Both the position numbers and the translations under genes were made by a program. This document shows positions 1-10,495 of a stretch of DNA of 64,000 nt, one piece after another. This DNA is from Haemophilus parainfluenzae. GTDB lineage: Bacteria > Pseudomonadota > Gammaproteobacteria > Enterobacterales > Pasteurellaceae. A model generated the notes under the pieces. The model saw only the letters and a program-made list of their open reading frames with translations. It made no database searches and was not told the DNA's origin. Position 1 is the stretch's first letter; each line of letters starts with the position of its first letter. The DNA is taken from NCBI RefSeq assembly GCF_036288925.1, contig NZ_CP127167.1, positions 1,984,001 through 2,048,000 on the forward strand, given 5' to 3'.

Positions 1-207
1 TTACTTGAACTAAATGCACAACTTAAACGTGAATTAGACATGATAAAAAATAAAAATCGTGATTTAGAAGCAATGCTTGATGCCAATAAACGTGAAATTG
101 CGATCCAATGGTTTATTTATGGTGGCTCGGTATTAGGCGTAGGTTTATTAATCGGTTTAATATTACCTTACCTTTTACCAAGACGTAAACGTCGTAATAG
201 CTGGTAA
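1..207 (+). CDS. SH3-domain membrane protein, C-terminal part (YgiM/TIGR04211-like)
   Basis: The window opens inside this gene; 68 codons and a TAA stop are visible. The fragment starts with a charged, heptad-like coiled-coil stretch (about residues 1-35), then one hydrophobic helix (about residues 36-60) and a short basic tail ending in RRKRRNSW, so the C-terminus should be cytoplasmic. This coiled coil, single membrane helix and basic end match the C-terminus of the YgiM/TIGR04211 family, whose N-terminus is an exported SH3-like domain. That domain is outside the window, so the family name rests on the tail and on its position just before cca, as in Haemophilus influenzae. Function in the family is poorly known. 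Confidence 0.65.
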   Translation, partial: LLELNAQLKRELDMIKNKNRDLEAMLDANKREIAIQWFIYGGSVLGVGLLIGLILPYLLPRRKRRNSW

Positions 208-268
208 TGATTCATCGCAGAGGTAGGCATTCGCCTACCTTTTCTTTATATTTTAATGGGAGAGTAAA

Positions 269-1513
269 ATGGACATTTATCTTGTCGGCGGTGCAGTACG
301 TGATCAACTTTTAAGTTTGCCTGTGAAAGATCGTGACTGGGTTGTCGTGGGAGCTACACCAGAAATGTTGCTGGCTCAAGGTTATCAACAAGTTGGCAAA
401 GACTTTCCTGTTTTTCTCAATCCTGAAAGCCATGAAGAATACGCACTTGCCCGTACAGAACGAAAATCAGGCAAAGGTTATACGGGGTTTATTTGTGATT
501 TTTCAAATGATATTACACTTGAACAAGATTTAATTCGTCGAGATCTCACCATTAATGCCATTGCAAAAGATAAGGAAGGCAAGCTGTACGATCCTTATCA
601 TGGCGTAGAGGATATTCATCAACGTATTTTACGTCATATTTCGCCTGCTTTTGCTGAAGATCCACTTCGTGTATTACGTGTCGCTCGCTTTGCGGCTCGA
701 TTCCATCATTTAGGTTTCTCTATTGCCGAAGAAACCCTTAAATTAATGGCTGAACTTACTGAACAAGGTGAACTTGCACACTTAACGGCTGAGCGTGTTT
801 GGATGGAAACGGAAAAAGCATTAAACGAACCGCATCCTGAAATTTATTTTGAAACACTGCATCAAGTCGGCGCACTCAAAGTGCTCTTCCCTGAGATTGC
901 CGCCTTAGATGGCGTACCAAACCCAGCTAAATATCATCCTGAAATTGATAGCTTTGTTCATACCATGCTCGTATTACAGCAAGCCGTTAAACTGACAGAA
1001 AATACCAATTTGAATAAAAGTGCGGTCCGTTTTGCAGCAATTTGTCACGATCTTGGTAAAGTCCTTACACCCAAAGAAAATTGGCCTAGTCATCATGGAC
1101 ATGAAAAAGCGGGGATTAAACCGACTCGTTCATTATGTAAACGTCTTAGAGTCTCTGGCTATCTTCAAGAATTAGCTGAATTAACTTGTGAATATCACAC
1201 GCATGCACACAAAGCATTAGAACTTCGTCCAGAAACGGTAGTGAAACTCTTTAACACTTTTGATGTTTGGCGCAAACCTCAGCGATTTGAGGAATTTTTA
1301 TTGGTATGTTTATCTGATACTCGCGGACGAACGGGCTTTGAAAATAAAGAATATCCGCAAATTGATTACCTCAAAACACTTTATCAAGCTGCTCTAGCTG
1401 TTGATGTGCAACAAGTGATTTCCGATGGTTTTGAAAAGCAAGGTATTCGAGATGAATTAACACGTCGAAGAATTGCCGCAGTGAAAGCCGAGAAAACTCA
1501 CTTAAATGCTTAA
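269..1513 (+). CDS. cca: Multifunctional CCA protein (tRNA nucleotidyltransferase)
   Basis: Adds and repairs the 3'-terminal CCA of tRNAs using CTP and ATP. The class II nucleotidyltransferase head is clear: GGAVRD at residues 7-12 and the metal-binding DRDW at 21-24, followed by the RRD segment near residue 90. A C-terminal HD domain (H260-D261 in HDLGK) supplies the phosphohydrolase activity found in the long gamma-proteobacterial form, and the 414-residue length fits that form. The ATG follows a GGGAGAG ribosome site. Its 3' end overlaps the open frame that leads into lolB, so cca, lolB and ispE probably share a transcript. A Haemophilus uptake signal lies in the coding sequence near position 1018. 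Confidence 0.97.
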   Translation: MDIYLVGGAVRDQLLSLPVKDRDWVVVGATPEMLLAQGYQQVGKDFPVFLNPESHEEYALARTERKSGKGYTGFICDFSNDITLEQDLIRRDLTINAIAKDKEGKLYDPYHGVEDIHQRILRHISPAFAEDPLRVLRVARFAARFHHLGFSIAEETLKLMAELTEQGELAHLTAERVWMETEKALNEPHPEIYFETLHQVGALKVLFPEIAALDGVPNPAKYHPEIDSFVHTMLVLQQAVKLTENTNLNKSAVRFAAICHDLGKVLTPKENWPSHHGHEKAGIKPTRSLCKRLRVSGYLQELAELTCEYHTHAHKALELRPETVVKLFNTFDVWRKPQRFEEFLLVCLSDTRGRTGFENKEYPQIDYLKTLYQAALAVDVQQVISDGFEKQGIRDELTRRRIAAVKAEKTHLNA

Positions 1514-1577
1514 TCCAGCTTTACTAAAAGTAAACTACCCCTTACAATATGCGCAATTTTTTAGTAAATATTTTGTT

Positions 1578-2201
1578 ATGAAATTATTAAAATCTCTTCT
1601 TGCACCTGTATTTGCAAGTGTGATCTTATCCGCTTGTACCCTTGATGCAGAACGCCCAACAGATGTTCAACATATCGATAAGAACGATATTACGTGGCAA
1701 CAGCACCTCAAAAAAATCAAACAAATTCAATCTTATAGCACAAAAGGACAAATTGGTTACATCAGTCCACAAGAGCGTTTTTCTAGTCGCTTTGAATGGC
1801 AATATCAAAACCCTAAAGCCTATAAGTTAAAACTTTATTCTCTGATTAGCAAAACGACGCTAACTATGGAAATGCATCCTAATGGCATGACGATTTCAGA
1901 TAATAAAGGCAATCAACAATCTGATAAAAATGCCAAATTATTGTTACGCGAAATCATCGGAATGGATGTGCCATTAGAGCACTTATCTTATTGGTTAAAA
2001 GGTCAGCCAGCAGATAACGCAGATTACCAAGTTGGAACGAATCATCTTTTATCCGAATTTAGCTACCCACTTGATGGCTCAATGTGGACAGCCGATTACT
2101 TAAGTTATCATGCCGATAATTCGATGCCTGAAAATATTCTGTTAAAGAATAAAAGTACATCACAAACCCTAAAAATTCGTGTGGATGAATGGGCGTTCTA
2201 A
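1578..2201 (+). CDS. lolB: Outer-membrane lipoprotein LolB
   Basis: Receives lipoproteins from LolA and inserts them in the outer membrane. The start at 1578 is chosen because it puts a normal lipoprotein signal at the N-terminus: basic MKLLK, a hydrophobic core, then lipobox LSAC with the acylated cysteine at residue 20. The open frame runs 24 codons further upstream, but that would bury the signal peptide. The mature part is about 187 residues, normal for LolB, and contains the expected strand-rich sequence with WLKGQP near residue 137. The TAA stop overlaps the ATG of ispE (TAATG), which indicates translational coupling. Confidence 0.93.
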   Translation: MKLLKSLLAPVFASVILSACTLDAERPTDVQHIDKNDITWQQHLKKIKQIQSYSTKGQIGYISPQERFSSRFEWQYQNPKAYKLKLYSLISKTTLTMEMHPNGMTISDNKGNQQSDKNAKLLLREIIGMDVPLEHLSYWLKGQPADNADYQVGTNHLLSEFSYPLDGSMWTADYLSYHADNSMPENILLKNKSTSQTLKIRVDEWAF

Positions 2202-3094
2202 TGAAAACACATCACTTTTCGACCGCACTTTCAACTTCGCTTGGAAAGCCTAACCGCTTTCCAAGCCCCGCAAAACTCAATTTATTTCTCTATATAAACG
2301 GTAAACTGCCAAACGGCTACCACGAATTACAAACCCTTTTCCAATTTCTTGATTTCGGCGATTGGCTCACTATTGATATTTGCCAAGATAAACAAATTCG
2401 GATCACTCCTGAAATCCCTGGCTTACCTCTAGAGCAAAACTTAATCTATCGTGCAGCCACGCTCCTACAAGAAAAAACCAGCTGTACACTCGGTGCAACA
2501 ATTCATTTAGATAAAATTCTGCCAATGGGCGGGGGGATTGGTGGCGGCTCATCCAATGCCGCAACGACACTGCTTGCTTTAAACTATTTATGGCAAACCC
2601 ATTTATCCATTGATGAACTTGCCGAACTTGGGCTAAAACTTGGGGCTGATGTGCCTATCTTTGTTCATGGCCAAGCCGCTTTTGCTGAAGGTGTGGGTGA
2701 AAAAATTCAATACTGTGAACCGCAAGAAAAATATTATGTAGTACTGAAACCTGAAACCTCGATTTCTACTGCAGTGGTCTTTAGCGATCCCGATTTGCCA
2801 CGCAATACAGAAAAAAGATCCCTTGCCGAACTGTTGAATCAACCGTTTGCAAACGATTGCGAAAAAGTCGTGCGAACTCAATATCCTGAAGTTGAAAAAG
2901 CACTACTATGGTTGCTACAATATGCACCAGCCAGATTAACAGGAACTGGGGCTTGTGTTTTTGCTGAATTTGATGATGAAAAATCAGCACAAGCTGTTTT
3001 CCAACAAAAACCGAAGGAATTTTTCGGTTTTGTTGCTAAAGGATTAAACGTTTCACCATTACATACCATGTTGAAACAACTCTCGACCAACTAA
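2201..3094 (+). CDS. ispE: 4-diphosphocytidyl-2-C-methyl-D-erythritol kinase
   Basis: Fourth step of the MEP isoprenoid pathway: ATP-dependent phosphorylation of CDP-methylerythritol. It is a GHMP kinase with the substrate lysine in SPAKLN (K25), the glycine-rich ATP loop [14 protein letters not shown] at about 107-120, and the catalytic aspartate in GADVPIF near residue 150. An alternative start lies 12 bases upstream at 2189, but the ATG at 2201 overlaps the lolB stop and is the natural coupled start, giving 297 residues. The first codons include a Haemophilus uptake signal (TCGACCGCACTTTC), which encodes STAL and makes the N-terminus somewhat longer than in other IspE proteins. Confidence 0.95.
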   Translation: MKTHHFSTALSTSLGKPNRFPSPAKLNLFLYINGKLPNGYHELQTLFQFLDFGDWLTIDICQDKQIRITPEIPGLPLEQNLIYRAATLLQEKTSCTLGATIHLDKILPMGGGIGGGSSNAATTLLALNYLWQTHLSIDELAELGLKLGADVPIFVHGQAAFAEGVGEKIQYCEPQEKYYVVLKPETSISTAVVFSDPDLPRNTEKRSLAELLNQPFANDCEKVVRTQYPEVEKALLWLLQYAPARLTGTGACVFAEFDDEKSAQAVFQQKPKEFFGFVAKGLNVSPLHTMLKQLSTN

Positions 3095-3125
3095 TTTATC
3101 TACACTCAACCTGAGGTTATATAAA

Positions 3126-4073
3126 ATGCCAGACATTAAACTCTTTGCTGGAAATGCTACGCCTGAGCTAGCAAAAAAGATTTCTGAACGTCTTTACATT
3201 TCATTAGGCGATGCCACCGTTGGACGCTTTAGCGACGGTGAAATCCAAGTGCAAATTAATGAAAATGTGCGTGGTGCAGACGTATTTATTATTCAATCCA
3301 CCTGTGCACCAACGAATGACAACCTGATGGAATTGATTGTAATGGTTGATGCTTTACGTCGTGCATCAGCTGGTCGTATTACTGCCGTTGTTCCTTATTT
3401 CGGTTATGCTCGTCAAGATCGTCGTGTGCGTTCTGCTCGTGTTCCAATCACTGCAAAAGTGGTAGCAGATTTACTTTCAACAGTAGGAATTGACCGAGTA
3501 TTAACTTGTGACTTACACGCAGAGCAAATCCAAGGCTTCTTTGATGTACCAGTTGATAACGTATTCGGTTCACCTGTTTTACTTGATGATATCTTGAAGA
3601 AAACCGATCTTGTCAATCCTATCGTTGTTTCGCCAGATATCGGCGGTGTGGTACGTGCACGTGCGGTAGCGAAATTATTAAATGATACCGAAATGGCAAT
3701 TATCGACAAACGTCGTCCACGTGCAAACGTATCGCAAGTGATGCACATTATCGGGGATGTCGCAGATCGTGATTGTATCCTTGTCGATGATATGATTGAT
3801 ACAGGTGGTACATTATGTAAAGCCGCTGAAGCATTAAAAGAACGTGGTGCAAAACGTGTATTTGCTTACGCAACTCACGCCGTATTCTCTGGTGCAGCCG
3901 CACAACATTTAGCGAGCGATGCGATTGATGAAATTGTCGTGACAGATACTGTTCCACTTTCACCTGAAATGCAAGCGCTTGGTAAAGTTCGCGTACTGAC
4001 TCTTTCTACCATGCTTGCTGAAGCAATTCGTCGTATCAGCAATGAAGAATCTATTTCAGCAATGTTTGAATAA
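3126..4073 (+). CDS. prs: Ribose-phosphate pyrophosphokinase (PRPP synthase)
   Basis: Makes PRPP from ribose 5-phosphate and ATP for nucleotide, histidine and tryptophan synthesis. The 315-residue length is that of class I enzymes. The PRPP-binding loop DDMIDTGGT is near residues 220-229, and the ATP/flexible-loop motif [11 protein letters not shown] is near residues 93-103. The gene starts 32 bases after ispE with AACCTGAGG as a ribosome site, so it may be read from the upstream operon or its own promoter. It is followed by an inverted uptake-signal pair acting as terminator. Confidence 0.98.
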   Translation: MPDIKLFAGNATPELAKKISERLYISLGDATVGRFSDGEIQVQINENVRGADVFIIQSTCAPTNDNLMELIVMVDALRRASAGRITAVVPYFGYARQDRRVRSARVPITAKVVADLLSTVGIDRVLTCDLHAEQIQGFFDVPVDNVFGSPVLLDDILKKTDLVNPIVVSPDIGGVVRARAVAKLLNDTEMAIIDKRRPRANVSQVMHIIGDVADRDCILVDDMIDTGGTLCKAAEALKERGAKRVFAYATHAVFSGAAAQHLASDAIDEIVVTDTVPLSPEMQALGKVRVLTLSTMLAEAIRRISNEESISAMFE

Positions 4074-4096
4074 TTCTTTCGCTTAGTATTCATTTT

Positions 4097-4141
4097 AAAA
4101 GTGCGGTCGGAAAATCTTGTGTTTTTCGACCGCACTTTTTT
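4097..4141 (+). terminator. prs terminator built from an inverted uptake-signal pair
   Basis: Two facing copies of AAGTGCGGTCG separated by about seven bases form a strong stem, followed by a run of T on the plus strand. This inverted-USS arrangement is the usual Haemophilus way of ending genes while also marking the DNA for uptake. Confidence 0.85.
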
Positions 4142-4163
4142 ATACTTTCGTTAAAAATAGACA

Positions 4164-4241
4164 TAAAAAAAGTGCCCCATTGGGGCACTACTCGGAAAGC
4201 AAAATAGATGTCGGCTATTTAAAAATAGCACTTGTTTTTAG
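4164..4241 (-). ncRNA. Candidate CRP-activated small RNA
   Basis: About 78 nt on the minus strand between prs and mdh, with no open reading frame. A promoter lies directly upstream: TTGCAA, 17-bp spacer, TATTCT. The predicted start is near 4241. The end is a Rho-independent terminator, stem AGTGCCCC/GGGGCACT followed by seven U. A second short stem (GCTATTT/AAATAGC) lies in the 5' half, leaving a U-rich single-stranded stretch ATCTATTTTGCTTTCC between the two stems. A near-consensus CRP site is centred about 61 bp upstream of the start. I do not recognise the RNA; it is not clearly Spot 42 or CyaR by sequence. Promoter, activator site and terminator are seen directly; that they make an sRNA is inference. 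Confidence 0.6.
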
Positions 4242-4248
4242 TGATTAA

Positions 4249-4277
4249 AGAATACGACAAAGTCCTTTACATTGCAA
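4249..4277 (-). promoter_or_regulatory. Promoter of the candidate sRNA
   Basis: On the minus strand: -35 TTGCAA (4277-4272), 17-bp spacer, -10 TATTCT (4254-4249). The spacing is optimal and the hexamers are each two mismatches from consensus, typical for an activator-dependent promoter. Confidence 0.55.
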
Positions 4278-4291
4278 ATAGCAATATTCAA

Positions 4292-4313
4292 ATTTGTGAG
4301 CTAAATCACGATT
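4292..4313. promoter_or_regulatory. CRP (cAMP receptor protein) binding site
   Basis: TGTGA-N6-TCACG with A/T flanks on both sides, very close to the CRP consensus TGTGA-N6-TCACA. The centre (about 4302.5) is near -61 from the predicted start of the minus-strand sRNA, the classical class I activation position. It lies downstream of the 3' ends of both prs and mdh, so it cannot serve either of those genes as an upstream site. Confidence 0.65.
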
Positions 4314-4349
4314 TTTCTTCACTTTTTTATGTTTAATCGTTTTCGTATA

Positions 4350-4375
4350 AAAAAAGAGGAGCTGACTACTCCTCT
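4350..4375 (-). terminator. mdh terminator
   Basis: Stem AGAGGAG/CTCCTCT with a 7-base loop; on the minus strand it is followed by a run of U. It lies 20 bases after the mdh stop codon and separates mdh from the candidate sRNA downstream. Confidence 0.75.
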
Positions 4376-4395
4376 TCTCCAGAAATAGAATTAAA

Positions 4396-5331
4396 TTAGC
4401 CGTTAATAAATTTTTCGCCTAATTCAATATCCGCACGCAATGTTGATAACATTGCTTCTAAAGCTTCTTGTTCAAATTTGCTTAAGGTACCGATTGGTAA
4501 AATTTCTTCTACACCTTCTTTACCTAAACGTACAGGTTGAGCAAAGAAACGTGCATATTTACCGTCACCTTCAACATAAGTACATTCAACCACAGTTTCG
4601 CCGCTTAAGCCTTTCACTAATGAACGCGCAAAACGTGCTGCCGCTTGAGCCATAGAAAGTGTTGCAGAACCGCCACCTGCTTTTGCTTCAACCACTTCAG
4701 TACCTGCGTTTTGGATACGTTTAGTTAATGGTGCAATTTCCTCTTCTTTCCACTCAGCATACTGAACTTGTGAAAGTAATGGAAGAATCGTCACACCTGA
4801 GTGTCCACCAATTACCGGTACGCTTGTACGAGAAACATTTAAGCCTTTTAATTCAGATACAAATGTTTCAGAACGTAACACGTCTAAAGTGGTGACACCG
4901 AATAATTTACGTTTGTCGTAAACACCCGCTTTTTTCAATACTTCTGCAGCAATCGCAACCGTCGTGTTCACAGGATTGGTGATAATACCTACACAAGCTT
5001 TTGGACAAGTTTTTGCAACATGTTCAATTAAGTTACGCACGATACCTGCATTGATATTGAAAAGATCTGAACGATCCATGCCCGGTTTACGAGCTACCCC
5101 TGCAGAAATTAAAACGACATCCGCACCTTTAAGTGCAGGTGTTGGATCTTCTCCTGCAAAACCTTCTACTTTAACCGCTGTTGGGATATGGCTCACATCT
5201 TTAGCCACACCTGGTGTCACTGGTGCAATATCATACAGTGCTAATTCACTTTCAGCGGGTAATTGTAATTTAAGTAATAAGGCTAATGCTTGACCAATGC
5301 CGCCTGCTGCGCCTAATACTGCAACTTTCAT
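4396..5331 (-). CDS. mdh: Malate dehydrogenase (NAD)
   Basis: Interconverts malate and oxaloacetate in the TCA cycle (and the reverse branch used by fermenting Haemophilus). The Rossmann motif GAAGGIG is at residues 7-13. The substrate arginines are in [10 protein letters not shown] (near 81 and 87), the [10 protein letters not shown] signature follows near residue 150, and the catalytic histidine is in GGHSGVT near 177. The 311 residues match the proteobacterial dimeric enzyme. A strong GAGGAG ribosome site precedes the ATG. It is divergent from argR, the same mdh-argR arrangement as in many gamma-proteobacteria, and has its own terminator. Confidence 0.98.
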   Translation of the reverse strand: MKVAVLGAAGGIGQALALLLKLQLPAESELALYDIAPVTPGVAKDVSHIPTAVKVEGFAGEDPTPALKGADVVLISAGVARKPGMDRSDLFNINAGIVRNLIEHVAKTCPKACVGIITNPVNTTVAIAAEVLKKAGVYDKRKLFGVTTLDVLRSETFVSELKGLNVSRTSVPVIGGHSGVTILPLLSQVQYAEWKEEEIAPLTKRIQNAGTEVVEAKAGGGSATLSMAQAAARFARSLVKGLSGETVVECTYVEGDGKYARFFAQPVRLGKEGVEEILPIGTLSKFEQEALEAMLSTLRADIELGEKFING

Positions 5332-5467
5332 AAAATACTCCTCATGTATTAATCAATCCTAACTAGGTAGGATTTTAAGGTTTTCATTAATAAATTACAA
5401 ACAGAGAAATTCAATTATGAGATCTAGTTCAAACTTTTCAAATGACAGGTTTATTTTAATTGCCTAA

Positions 5468-5485
5468 AATGAATTTTTATGCAAT
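5468..5485. promoter_or_regulatory. Possible ARG box upstream of argR
   Basis: TGAAT-TTTT-ATGCA fits the ARG-box pattern TGAAT-N4-ATTCA with one or two mismatches and lies about 35-50 bases before the argR start, in the argR-mdh divergent region. ArgR commonly represses its own gene. A clear second box at the usual 3-bp spacing is not obvious, so this is tentative. Confidence 0.4.
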
Positions 5486-5517
5486 TCTTATGCAGATTCC
5501 CCTATATGAGAATATCT

Positions 5518-5976
5518 ATGTCAGATCAATTAACTAAAGCATTTAAAGAACTGCTCAATCAAGAACGATTTGCTTCTCAAAGTGAAATTGTTGAAGCCTT
5601 AAAAAACCAAGGATTTCAAAGCATTAACCAGTCTAAAGTTTCACGCATGCTAAGTAAATTTGGTGCAGTTCGTGCAAGAAATACGAAAATGGAAATGGTG
5701 TATTGCTTACCAAGTGAATTAAGCGTTCCCGCCACTAGCAGCCCATTAAAAAATCTGGTTTTAGATATTGATCACAATGATTTCGTTATCGTCATTAAAA
5801 CCTCTCCCGGTGCGGCACAGTTAATTGCCCGCTTATTGGATTCCATTGGTAAACCTGAAGGCATTTTGGGTACGATTGCGGGAGATGACACCATTTTTGT
5901 AACACCAACAAAAGACATAACAATCAAATCACTTCTAGAGCAAATTCAAATGCTTTTTGAAAGTAATCTATCATGA
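5518..5976 (+). CDS. argR: Arginine repressor
   Basis: Arginine-dependent hexameric repressor of arginine metabolism genes. The N-terminal winged helix ([14 protein letters not shown], then [16 protein letters not shown]) binds DNA. The C-terminal domain has the arginine-binding [11 protein letters not shown] near residues 118-128. I take the ATG at 5518, giving 152 residues like other ArgR proteins, rather than an earlier ATG at 5479 that would add a poorly conserved N-terminus. The stop overlaps the ATG of the next gene by four bases (ATGA), so the two are translationally coupled. Confidence 0.95.
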   Translation: MSDQLTKAFKELLNQERFASQSEIVEALKNQGFQSINQSKVSRMLSKFGAVRARNTKMEMVYCLPSELSVPATSSPLKNLVLDIDHNDFVIVIKTSPGAAQLIARLLDSIGKPEGILGTIAGDDTIFVTPTKDITIKSLLEQIQMLFESNLS

Positions 5977-6857
5977 ATATCTTAGTGACCGGCGGAACGG
6001 GATTCGTTGGAAAACCCTTAGTTGAAGCGCTACTTTCACGTGGCGATACCGTGACAGTATTAACTCGCTCTATTGAAAAAGCCCAATCTATTTTTCTTGA
6101 AAAAACACCTCAATTTTTGACCGCACTTTTAACACTCAAAGACTTGAATACCTTTGATGCGGTTATTAATCTTGCCGGTGAGCCAATCTTCGATAAAAAA
6201 TGGACAGTTCAACAAAAAGAAAAACTGCGTCATAGCCGAATTAATTTAACACAACAGCTTGTCCAACTTATTAATCAAAGTGATAATCCACCCACCTTGA
6301 TTTCGGGTTCTGCAACGGGAATTTATGGAAACTGCGGTGACGAGCAGATCACTGAAAATACAAATCCAAATACTCAATTTACCGCTCAACTTTGTATTGA
6401 TTGGGAAAATGCGGCAAAGCAAGCCAACACAAGAGTCTGTTTAGTGAGAACCGGGTTAGTGCTTTCTCCAAAAGGTGGGGCTTTTGCAAAAATTCTACCG
6501 CTCTATCGCTTCGGATTAGGCGGAAAATTAGGGAATGGTGAGCAATATTGGAGTTGGATCGCGTTAGAGGATATGGTAGAAGGCCTGCTCTTTTTACTTA
6601 ATCATAATAATTGTGAAGGTGCATTTAATTTTACTGCACCACATCCAGTTAAAAACAAGACCTTTAACCAATTATTAGGTCAAGCATTACATCGTCCTTG
6701 TTTTGCTCACGTGCCTCAATTTTTACTCACTTCTCTTCTCGGTGAACGTACTTGCATTCTATTAGACAGTCAGAATGCCTATCCAAAACATTTGTTAGAT
6801 TGTGGATTTACATTCAAATATTCAGAATTAAGTGATTATTTCCATAATATACTTTAA
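5973..6857 (+). CDS. TIGR01777-family epimerase (YfcH-like SDR)
   Basis: An extended short-chain dehydrogenase-like protein with the N-terminal NAD(P) motif TGGTGFVG (residues 6-13), the [10 protein letters not shown] segment near residue 110 and a C-terminal DUF1731-type region. The family resembles sugar-nucleotide epimerases, but the substrate is not known. It overlaps argR by four bases and is probably co-transcribed with it, though a shared arginine role cannot be inferred from that alone. Length (294 aa) is normal for the family. A Haemophilus uptake signal is embedded near position 6120. Confidence 0.88.
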   Translation: MNILVTGGTGFVGKPLVEALLSRGDTVTVLTRSIEKAQSIFLEKTPQFLTALLTLKDLNTFDAVINLAGEPIFDKKWTVQQKEKLRHSRINLTQQLVQLINQSDNPPTLISGSATGIYGNCGDEQITENTNPNTQFTAQLCIDWENAAKQANTRVCLVRTGLVLSPKGGAFAKILPLYRFGLGGKLGNGEQYWSWIALEDMVEGLLFLLNHNNCEGAFNFTAPHPVKNKTFNQLLGQALHRPCFAHVPQFLLTSLLGERTCILLDSQNAYPKHLLDCGFTFKYSELSDYFHNIL

Positions 6858-6861
6858 AAAC

Positions 6862-6890
6862 AAAAGGCTGACATTTTATCAGCCTTTTTA
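6862..6890. terminator. Bidirectional terminator between convergent genes
   Basis: Stem AAAAGGCTGA/TCAGCCTTTT with a 7-base loop and A/T runs on both sides; it can end the epimerase transcript (plus strand) and the folC transcript (minus strand). Confidence 0.85.
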
Positions 6891-6903
6891 CTTTGCAAAC
6901 CCA

Positions 6904-8220
6904 TTATGCTAAATATTCTAAAAATTCCCCTACGGTGTGGAAAGATCCAAATACCAGCACAATGTCATTTTTATCTGCATTTTTCACCGCACTTTGCACA
7001 CCTTCAATGACAGAGTCTTCAGAAACACTTTTTGCTGATGGGTAAACTGATGTTAATTTTGCATTCAAGTCATCACCCGATTGACCACGGTAACCACCTA
7101 ATGTGACACAATGCCATTGGTCAATAATGAAAGTAAGTTGGATAAACACCGACTCGGCATCTTTATCTTTTAACATACCACAAACGGCAATAATGCGACC
7201 TGAAATTTGTGTTTTAAGTGTGGTCAATTTTTCGGCTAAATATTTTGCCGCATGAGGGTTATGCCCAACATCAATGATCACTTTTGGCAACTGTGAATAG
7301 GATACATTCAAGCGATCTGCTAGCTTTTCTAACTGATTACCTTTCAATTGTTGGAAACGCCCCACCAATTCCACTTCAATTAATGAACGTTTGATAGTCT
7401 CAACAGAAATATCAAAAGGCAGCAGTTCAACAGCTGCCAAAGCTGTTGCGGCATTAGCTAATGGAATTTGGCAAAACGGCAGATTTTCTAACCGCACTTT
7501 ATTACTCTGCCACATCCAAGTTTGTTCATTAGCTTTAAACGACCAAGTAACATCTCGGCGTGAAACATGACAATGTAATTTCTCAGCTTGTTCTAACATA
7601 GGCTGCGGAACATTAGGTTCGCCAATCACAACCGGTTTATTCGTACGGAAAATACCCGCTTTTTCAAAGCCAATTTCTTCGCGAGTTGAACCTAGAAAAT
7701 CTGTATGATCAATATCAATACTGGTGATAACCGCCAGATCATTATCCACAATATTGGTTGCATCTAAGCGTCCACCAAGCCCCACTTCTAAAATGACGAC
7801 ATCAAGCTTCGCTTGTTTGAATAAATGCAACGCTGATAAAGTGCTAAATTCAAAATAAGTGAGGGACTGCGTTTTATGCTTTTCGATGAAATCAAAAGAA
7901 GCAGTATGCATTTTATCCGGCAAGTCTTGATTTTGAATACGAACACGTTCGTTATAACGCAATAAATGAGGTGAGGAATACACACCCACACGCAAGCCGT
8001 GATTTAACAGAATAGTTTCAAGCAAACGACAAGTCGTGCCTTTGCCATTTGTCCCCCCTACCGTGATCACATAAGGTGCGGGATTCAAGAGATCCAATTC
8101 TTCTGCCACGGATTTTATGCGCTCTAGCCCTAAATCAATAGCTTTAAAGTGACTGTTTTCCAAATAAGAAAGCCACTCAGCGAGTGGCGAAGTGGCTTTT
8201 AAATTCATTATATTACTCAT
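6904..8220 (-). CDS. folC: Bifunctional folylpolyglutamate/dihydrofolate synthase
   Basis: Joins glutamate to dihydropteroate and folates. Mur-ligase fold: P-loop GGTNGKGTT near residues 55-63, the [12 protein letters not shown] signature near 143-154, and the HNPHA motif near 320 at the start of the C-terminal domain. The start at 8220 overlaps the accD stop as ATGAGTAA, a usual coupled arrangement; in-frame starts also exist at 8229 and 8208, so the first few residues are uncertain. It follows accD in an accD-folC pair, as in other gamma-proteobacteria. Confidence 0.95.
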   Translation of the reverse strand: MSNIMNLKATSPLAEWLSYLENSHFKAIDLGLERIKSVAEELDLLNPAPYVITVGGTNGKGTTCRLLETILLNHGLRVGVYSSPHLLRYNERVRIQNQDLPDKMHTASFDFIEKHKTQSLTYFEFSTLSALHLFKQAKLDVVILEVGLGGRLDATNIVDNDLAVITSIDIDHTDFLGSTREEIGFEKAGIFRTNKPVVIGEPNVPQPMLEQAEKLHCHVSRRDVTWSFKANEQTWMWQSNKVRLENLPFCQIPLANAATALAAVELLPFDISVETIKRSLIEVELVGRFQQLKGNQLEKLADRLNVSYSQLPKVIIDVGHNPHAAKYLAEKLTTLKTQISGRIIAVCGMLKDKDAESVFIQLTFIIDQWHCVTLGGYRGQSGDDLNAKLTSVYPSAKSVSEDSVIEGVQSAVKNADKNDIVLVFGSFHTVGEFLEYLA

Positions 8221-9103
8221 GTTCAACAACTTCTACTTCAACAAAAGGTGAAGGTTGATTGGTGAGTTTGCTTAAAAGGTTTCCAAGGGTTGAACGCATT
8301 TCTGAACGTTTCACGATCATATCAATTGCCCCTTTCTCGAGTAAGAATTCACTGCGTTGGAAGCCTTCTGGTAATTTTTCACGTACGGTTTGTTCAATAA
8401 CTCGTGGGCCTGCAAAACCGATTAATGCTTTTGGTTCAGCAATGTTTACATCACCTAACATCGCAAAACTTGCAGATACACCACCTAATGTCGGATCCGT
8501 TAATACTGAAATAAACGGCACACCTTTTTCACGCATTTTAGCTAATACCGCACTGGTTTTTGCCATTTGCATTAATGAGAAAAGTGCTTCTTGCATACGT
8601 GCACCACCACTTGCAGAGAAACAAACAAACGGACAATTTAATTCCATTGCTTTTTCTGCCGCTTTCACAAATTTTGAACCCACAACAGAGCCCATTGAAC
8701 CGCCCATAAAACTGAAGTTAGATGCAGCGACAACTACAGGCATATTGTAAAGTGTACCCGTCATTGTGATTAACGCATCTTTTTCACCGGTTTCTTTTTG
8801 TGCAGCAGTAATACGATCTTTATATTTTTTTAAATCTTTAAATTTAAGAATATCTTTTGGTTCTAAATCAGCCGATAATTCTTGGCTTGAACCTTCATCT
8901 AATAAGGCTAAAAGGCGCTCACGAGCATCAATGCGCATATGATGGCCGCATTTTGGGCAAACATGTAAATTACGTTTTACTTCTTCGCCGTAAAGGACTT
9001 GTTCGCAAGAGGTACATTTTGTCCAAACCCCTTCTGGCACGTTTGCTTTACGTGATGTAGCGGAAGAGGTTCCTTTGCTAAAAATTTTATCAATCCAGCT
9101 CAT
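8213..9103 (-). CDS. accD: Acetyl-CoA carboxylase carboxyltransferase subunit beta
   Basis: Transfers carboxyl from biotin to acetyl-CoA together with AccA, the first step of fatty-acid synthesis. The N-terminal four-cysteine zinc ribbon is intact (C30, C33, C49, C52), followed by the crotonase-like carboxyltransferase domain with SGGARMQEA near residue 165 and [12 protein letters not shown] near 207. At 296 residues it has the normal length. It lies 65 bases downstream of truA on the same strand and overlaps folC. Confidence 0.98.
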   Translation of the reverse strand: MSWIDKIFSKGTSSATSRKANVPEGVWTKCTSCEQVLYGEEVKRNLHVCPKCGHHMRIDARERLLALLDEGSSQELSADLEPKDILKFKDLKKYKDRITAAQKETGEKDALITMTGTLYNMPVVVAASNFSFMGGSMGSVVGSKFVKAAEKAMELNCPFVCFSASGGARMQEALFSLMQMAKTSAVLAKMREKGVPFISVLTDPTLGGVSASFAMLGDVNIAEPKALIGFAGPRVIEQTVREKLPEGFQRSEFLLEKGAIDMIVKRSEMRSTLGNLLSKLTNQPSPFVEVEVVEHE

Positions 9104-9168
9104 TTTTTACCTTTTTTATTAACTAGAAAAGTTTGCGTATTTAATCATAATTTAGCGAAATTTGCTAG

Positions 9169-9963
9169 TCAGATGAGATTATCTTCTAAAAACAACGGCC
9201 CTAAATTTTTCTGTGGAATCGCAAATTTTTCAGGGTAAATGACATTCACTAAATATAAGCCTTCGGGTTTCGCTGTTGGAGCGGCTAATTTACGATCTTT
9301 TTGCTCTAACAACCATTTCATCCACTCAACAGGTTGATTACCGGCACCGACTTCAATCAAGCTTCCCACAATGTTGCGTACCATATGATGCACAAAAGCA
9401 TTGGCTTGAATATCCACAATAATGTACTGCCCTTTTCGCATCACATTTAAATGATGCACATTTCGCCAAGGGGTATTTGATTGACACTGTGCCGCACGGA
9501 AAGAGGAAAAATCATTTTCGCCCAATAAAAACTGCCCCGCCTGGTGCATTTTCTCTTCGTCCAAATCTAAATGGCAATGGGTAATTCCTTCCGGCAAAAT
9601 GGCTGAACGCAATTTATTACAATATAAAATATAACGATAACGACGCGCGGTTGCCGAAAAACGGGCATGAAATTCATCATCCACTACTTTTGCCCAACTC
9701 ACTGAAATATCATCAGGCAAATTCGCATTAGTACCAAATGCCCAGGCTTTTTCAGGGCGAACCGCTTTGGTTTCAAAATGAACGACTTGTCCTGTGCCGT
9801 GCACACCAGAGTCTGTTCTGCCCGCACAAAATACTTCAATTTTTTCATTTGCCACAAAAGATAACGCTTTTTCTAATTCTTCTTGTACGCTACGCACTTT
9901 CTCTTGTCGCTGCCAGCCACAATACTGTTTTCCGTTATATTCAATGCCTAAGGCTATCTTCAT
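9169..9963 (-). CDS. truA: tRNA pseudouridine(38-40) synthase
   Basis: Makes pseudouridine at positions 38-40 of the anticodon arm. The catalytic aspartate is D51 in AGRTDSGVH, with the conserved RRYRYIL and the [11 protein letters not shown] motif near residue 195. At 264 residues it is complete. A single uptake signal (GACCGCACTTTT) lies just upstream in the leader region near 9995. Confidence 0.97.
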   Translation of the reverse strand: MKIALGIEYNGKQYCGWQRQEKVRSVQEELEKALSFVANEKIEVFCAGRTDSGVHGTGQVVHFETKAVRPEKAWAFGTNANLPDDISVSWAKVVDDEFHARFSATARRYRYILYCNKLRSAILPEGITHCHLDLDEEKMHQAGQFLLGENDFSSFRAAQCQSNTPWRNVHHLNVMRKGQYIIVDIQANAFVHHMVRNIVGSLIEVGAGNQPVEWMKWLLEQKDRKLAAPTAKPEGLYLVNVIYPEKFAIPQKNLGPLFLEDNLI

Positions 9964-10011
9964 TGGAAAATACTCCTAAAACGATTTCAAATTTGACCGC
10001 ACTTTTTAGTG

Positions 10012-10223
10012 TTACCCTATTATTCTGTTACTCTTTACTTTTTCACTAGCTAACATATACGGATTAACATAGTCAATGTATCTTTCTAGAGTTAAGCCTT
10101 TAGGTTGAGCCCTAACTAGTTCACCTAAAGTCCATTCATAAGGGATTTTTTATTGACACTCACCACCCAATCATTTAGGATAATCTTACTTTCAACAGAA
10201 AATTGATTAGTGACAGTAATCAT
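10012..10223 (-). pseudogene. Small unknown gene split by a one-base shift at an A6 run
   Basis: An ATG at 10223 follows AAAGAACGA and, further upstream, a perfect extended -10 (TG-T-TATAAT, 10233-10241). The first frame reads about 26 residues to an A6 run and then stops after a few more codons. If one A is added, or the ribosome slips back one base, the frame continues with IPYEWTLGELVRAQ and runs to a stop at 10012, giving about 71 residues in all. I do not recognise the protein. Both halves look like real coding sequence (acidic, no stop codons), so this is either a recent frameshift, a sequencing error at the A run, or a frameshifted small gene. Confidence 0.45.
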
Positions 10224-10303
10224 TCGTTCTTTATTATAACAGTTTAAATAGCTTACAAAAGAACCTTTGAGTAAGCTTTTTTATTTATAAAAATAAAGGA
10301 AAT

Positions 10304-10495
10304 ATGATGAAAAATACAATTTTAACCCCAATAAAAAAGCGTTATCTTTCTCCAAAAGATTATTTGAAAGATCTGCAATTAAATAATATACACAACAATA
10401 TCGAACGAGTTCAGTTTGTACCACCAGAGATTGGTAAGCCTGGATTTGGAAAGTTCCTTGTTGAGTATAAAACACCAGTGTTGGTATCTCAATGA
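10304..10495 (+). CDS. Small hypothetical protein (63 aa)
   Basis: Starts after a good AAAGGA ribosome site. The product is basic in its N-terminal part (PIKKRYLSPKDYLKDL) with a proline/glycine-rich C-terminus and no membrane segment. Its stop overlaps the ATG of the next gene by four bases (ATGA), so the two form a coupled pair. No family is recognised. The pair is flanked by non-coding DNA and an apparently broken small gene, which suggests accessory DNA; a phage or plasmid origin is possible but not shown. Confidence 0.6.
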   Translation: MMKNTILTPIKKRYLSPKDYLKDLQLNNIHNNIERVQFVPPEIGKPGFGKFLVEYKTPVLVSQ

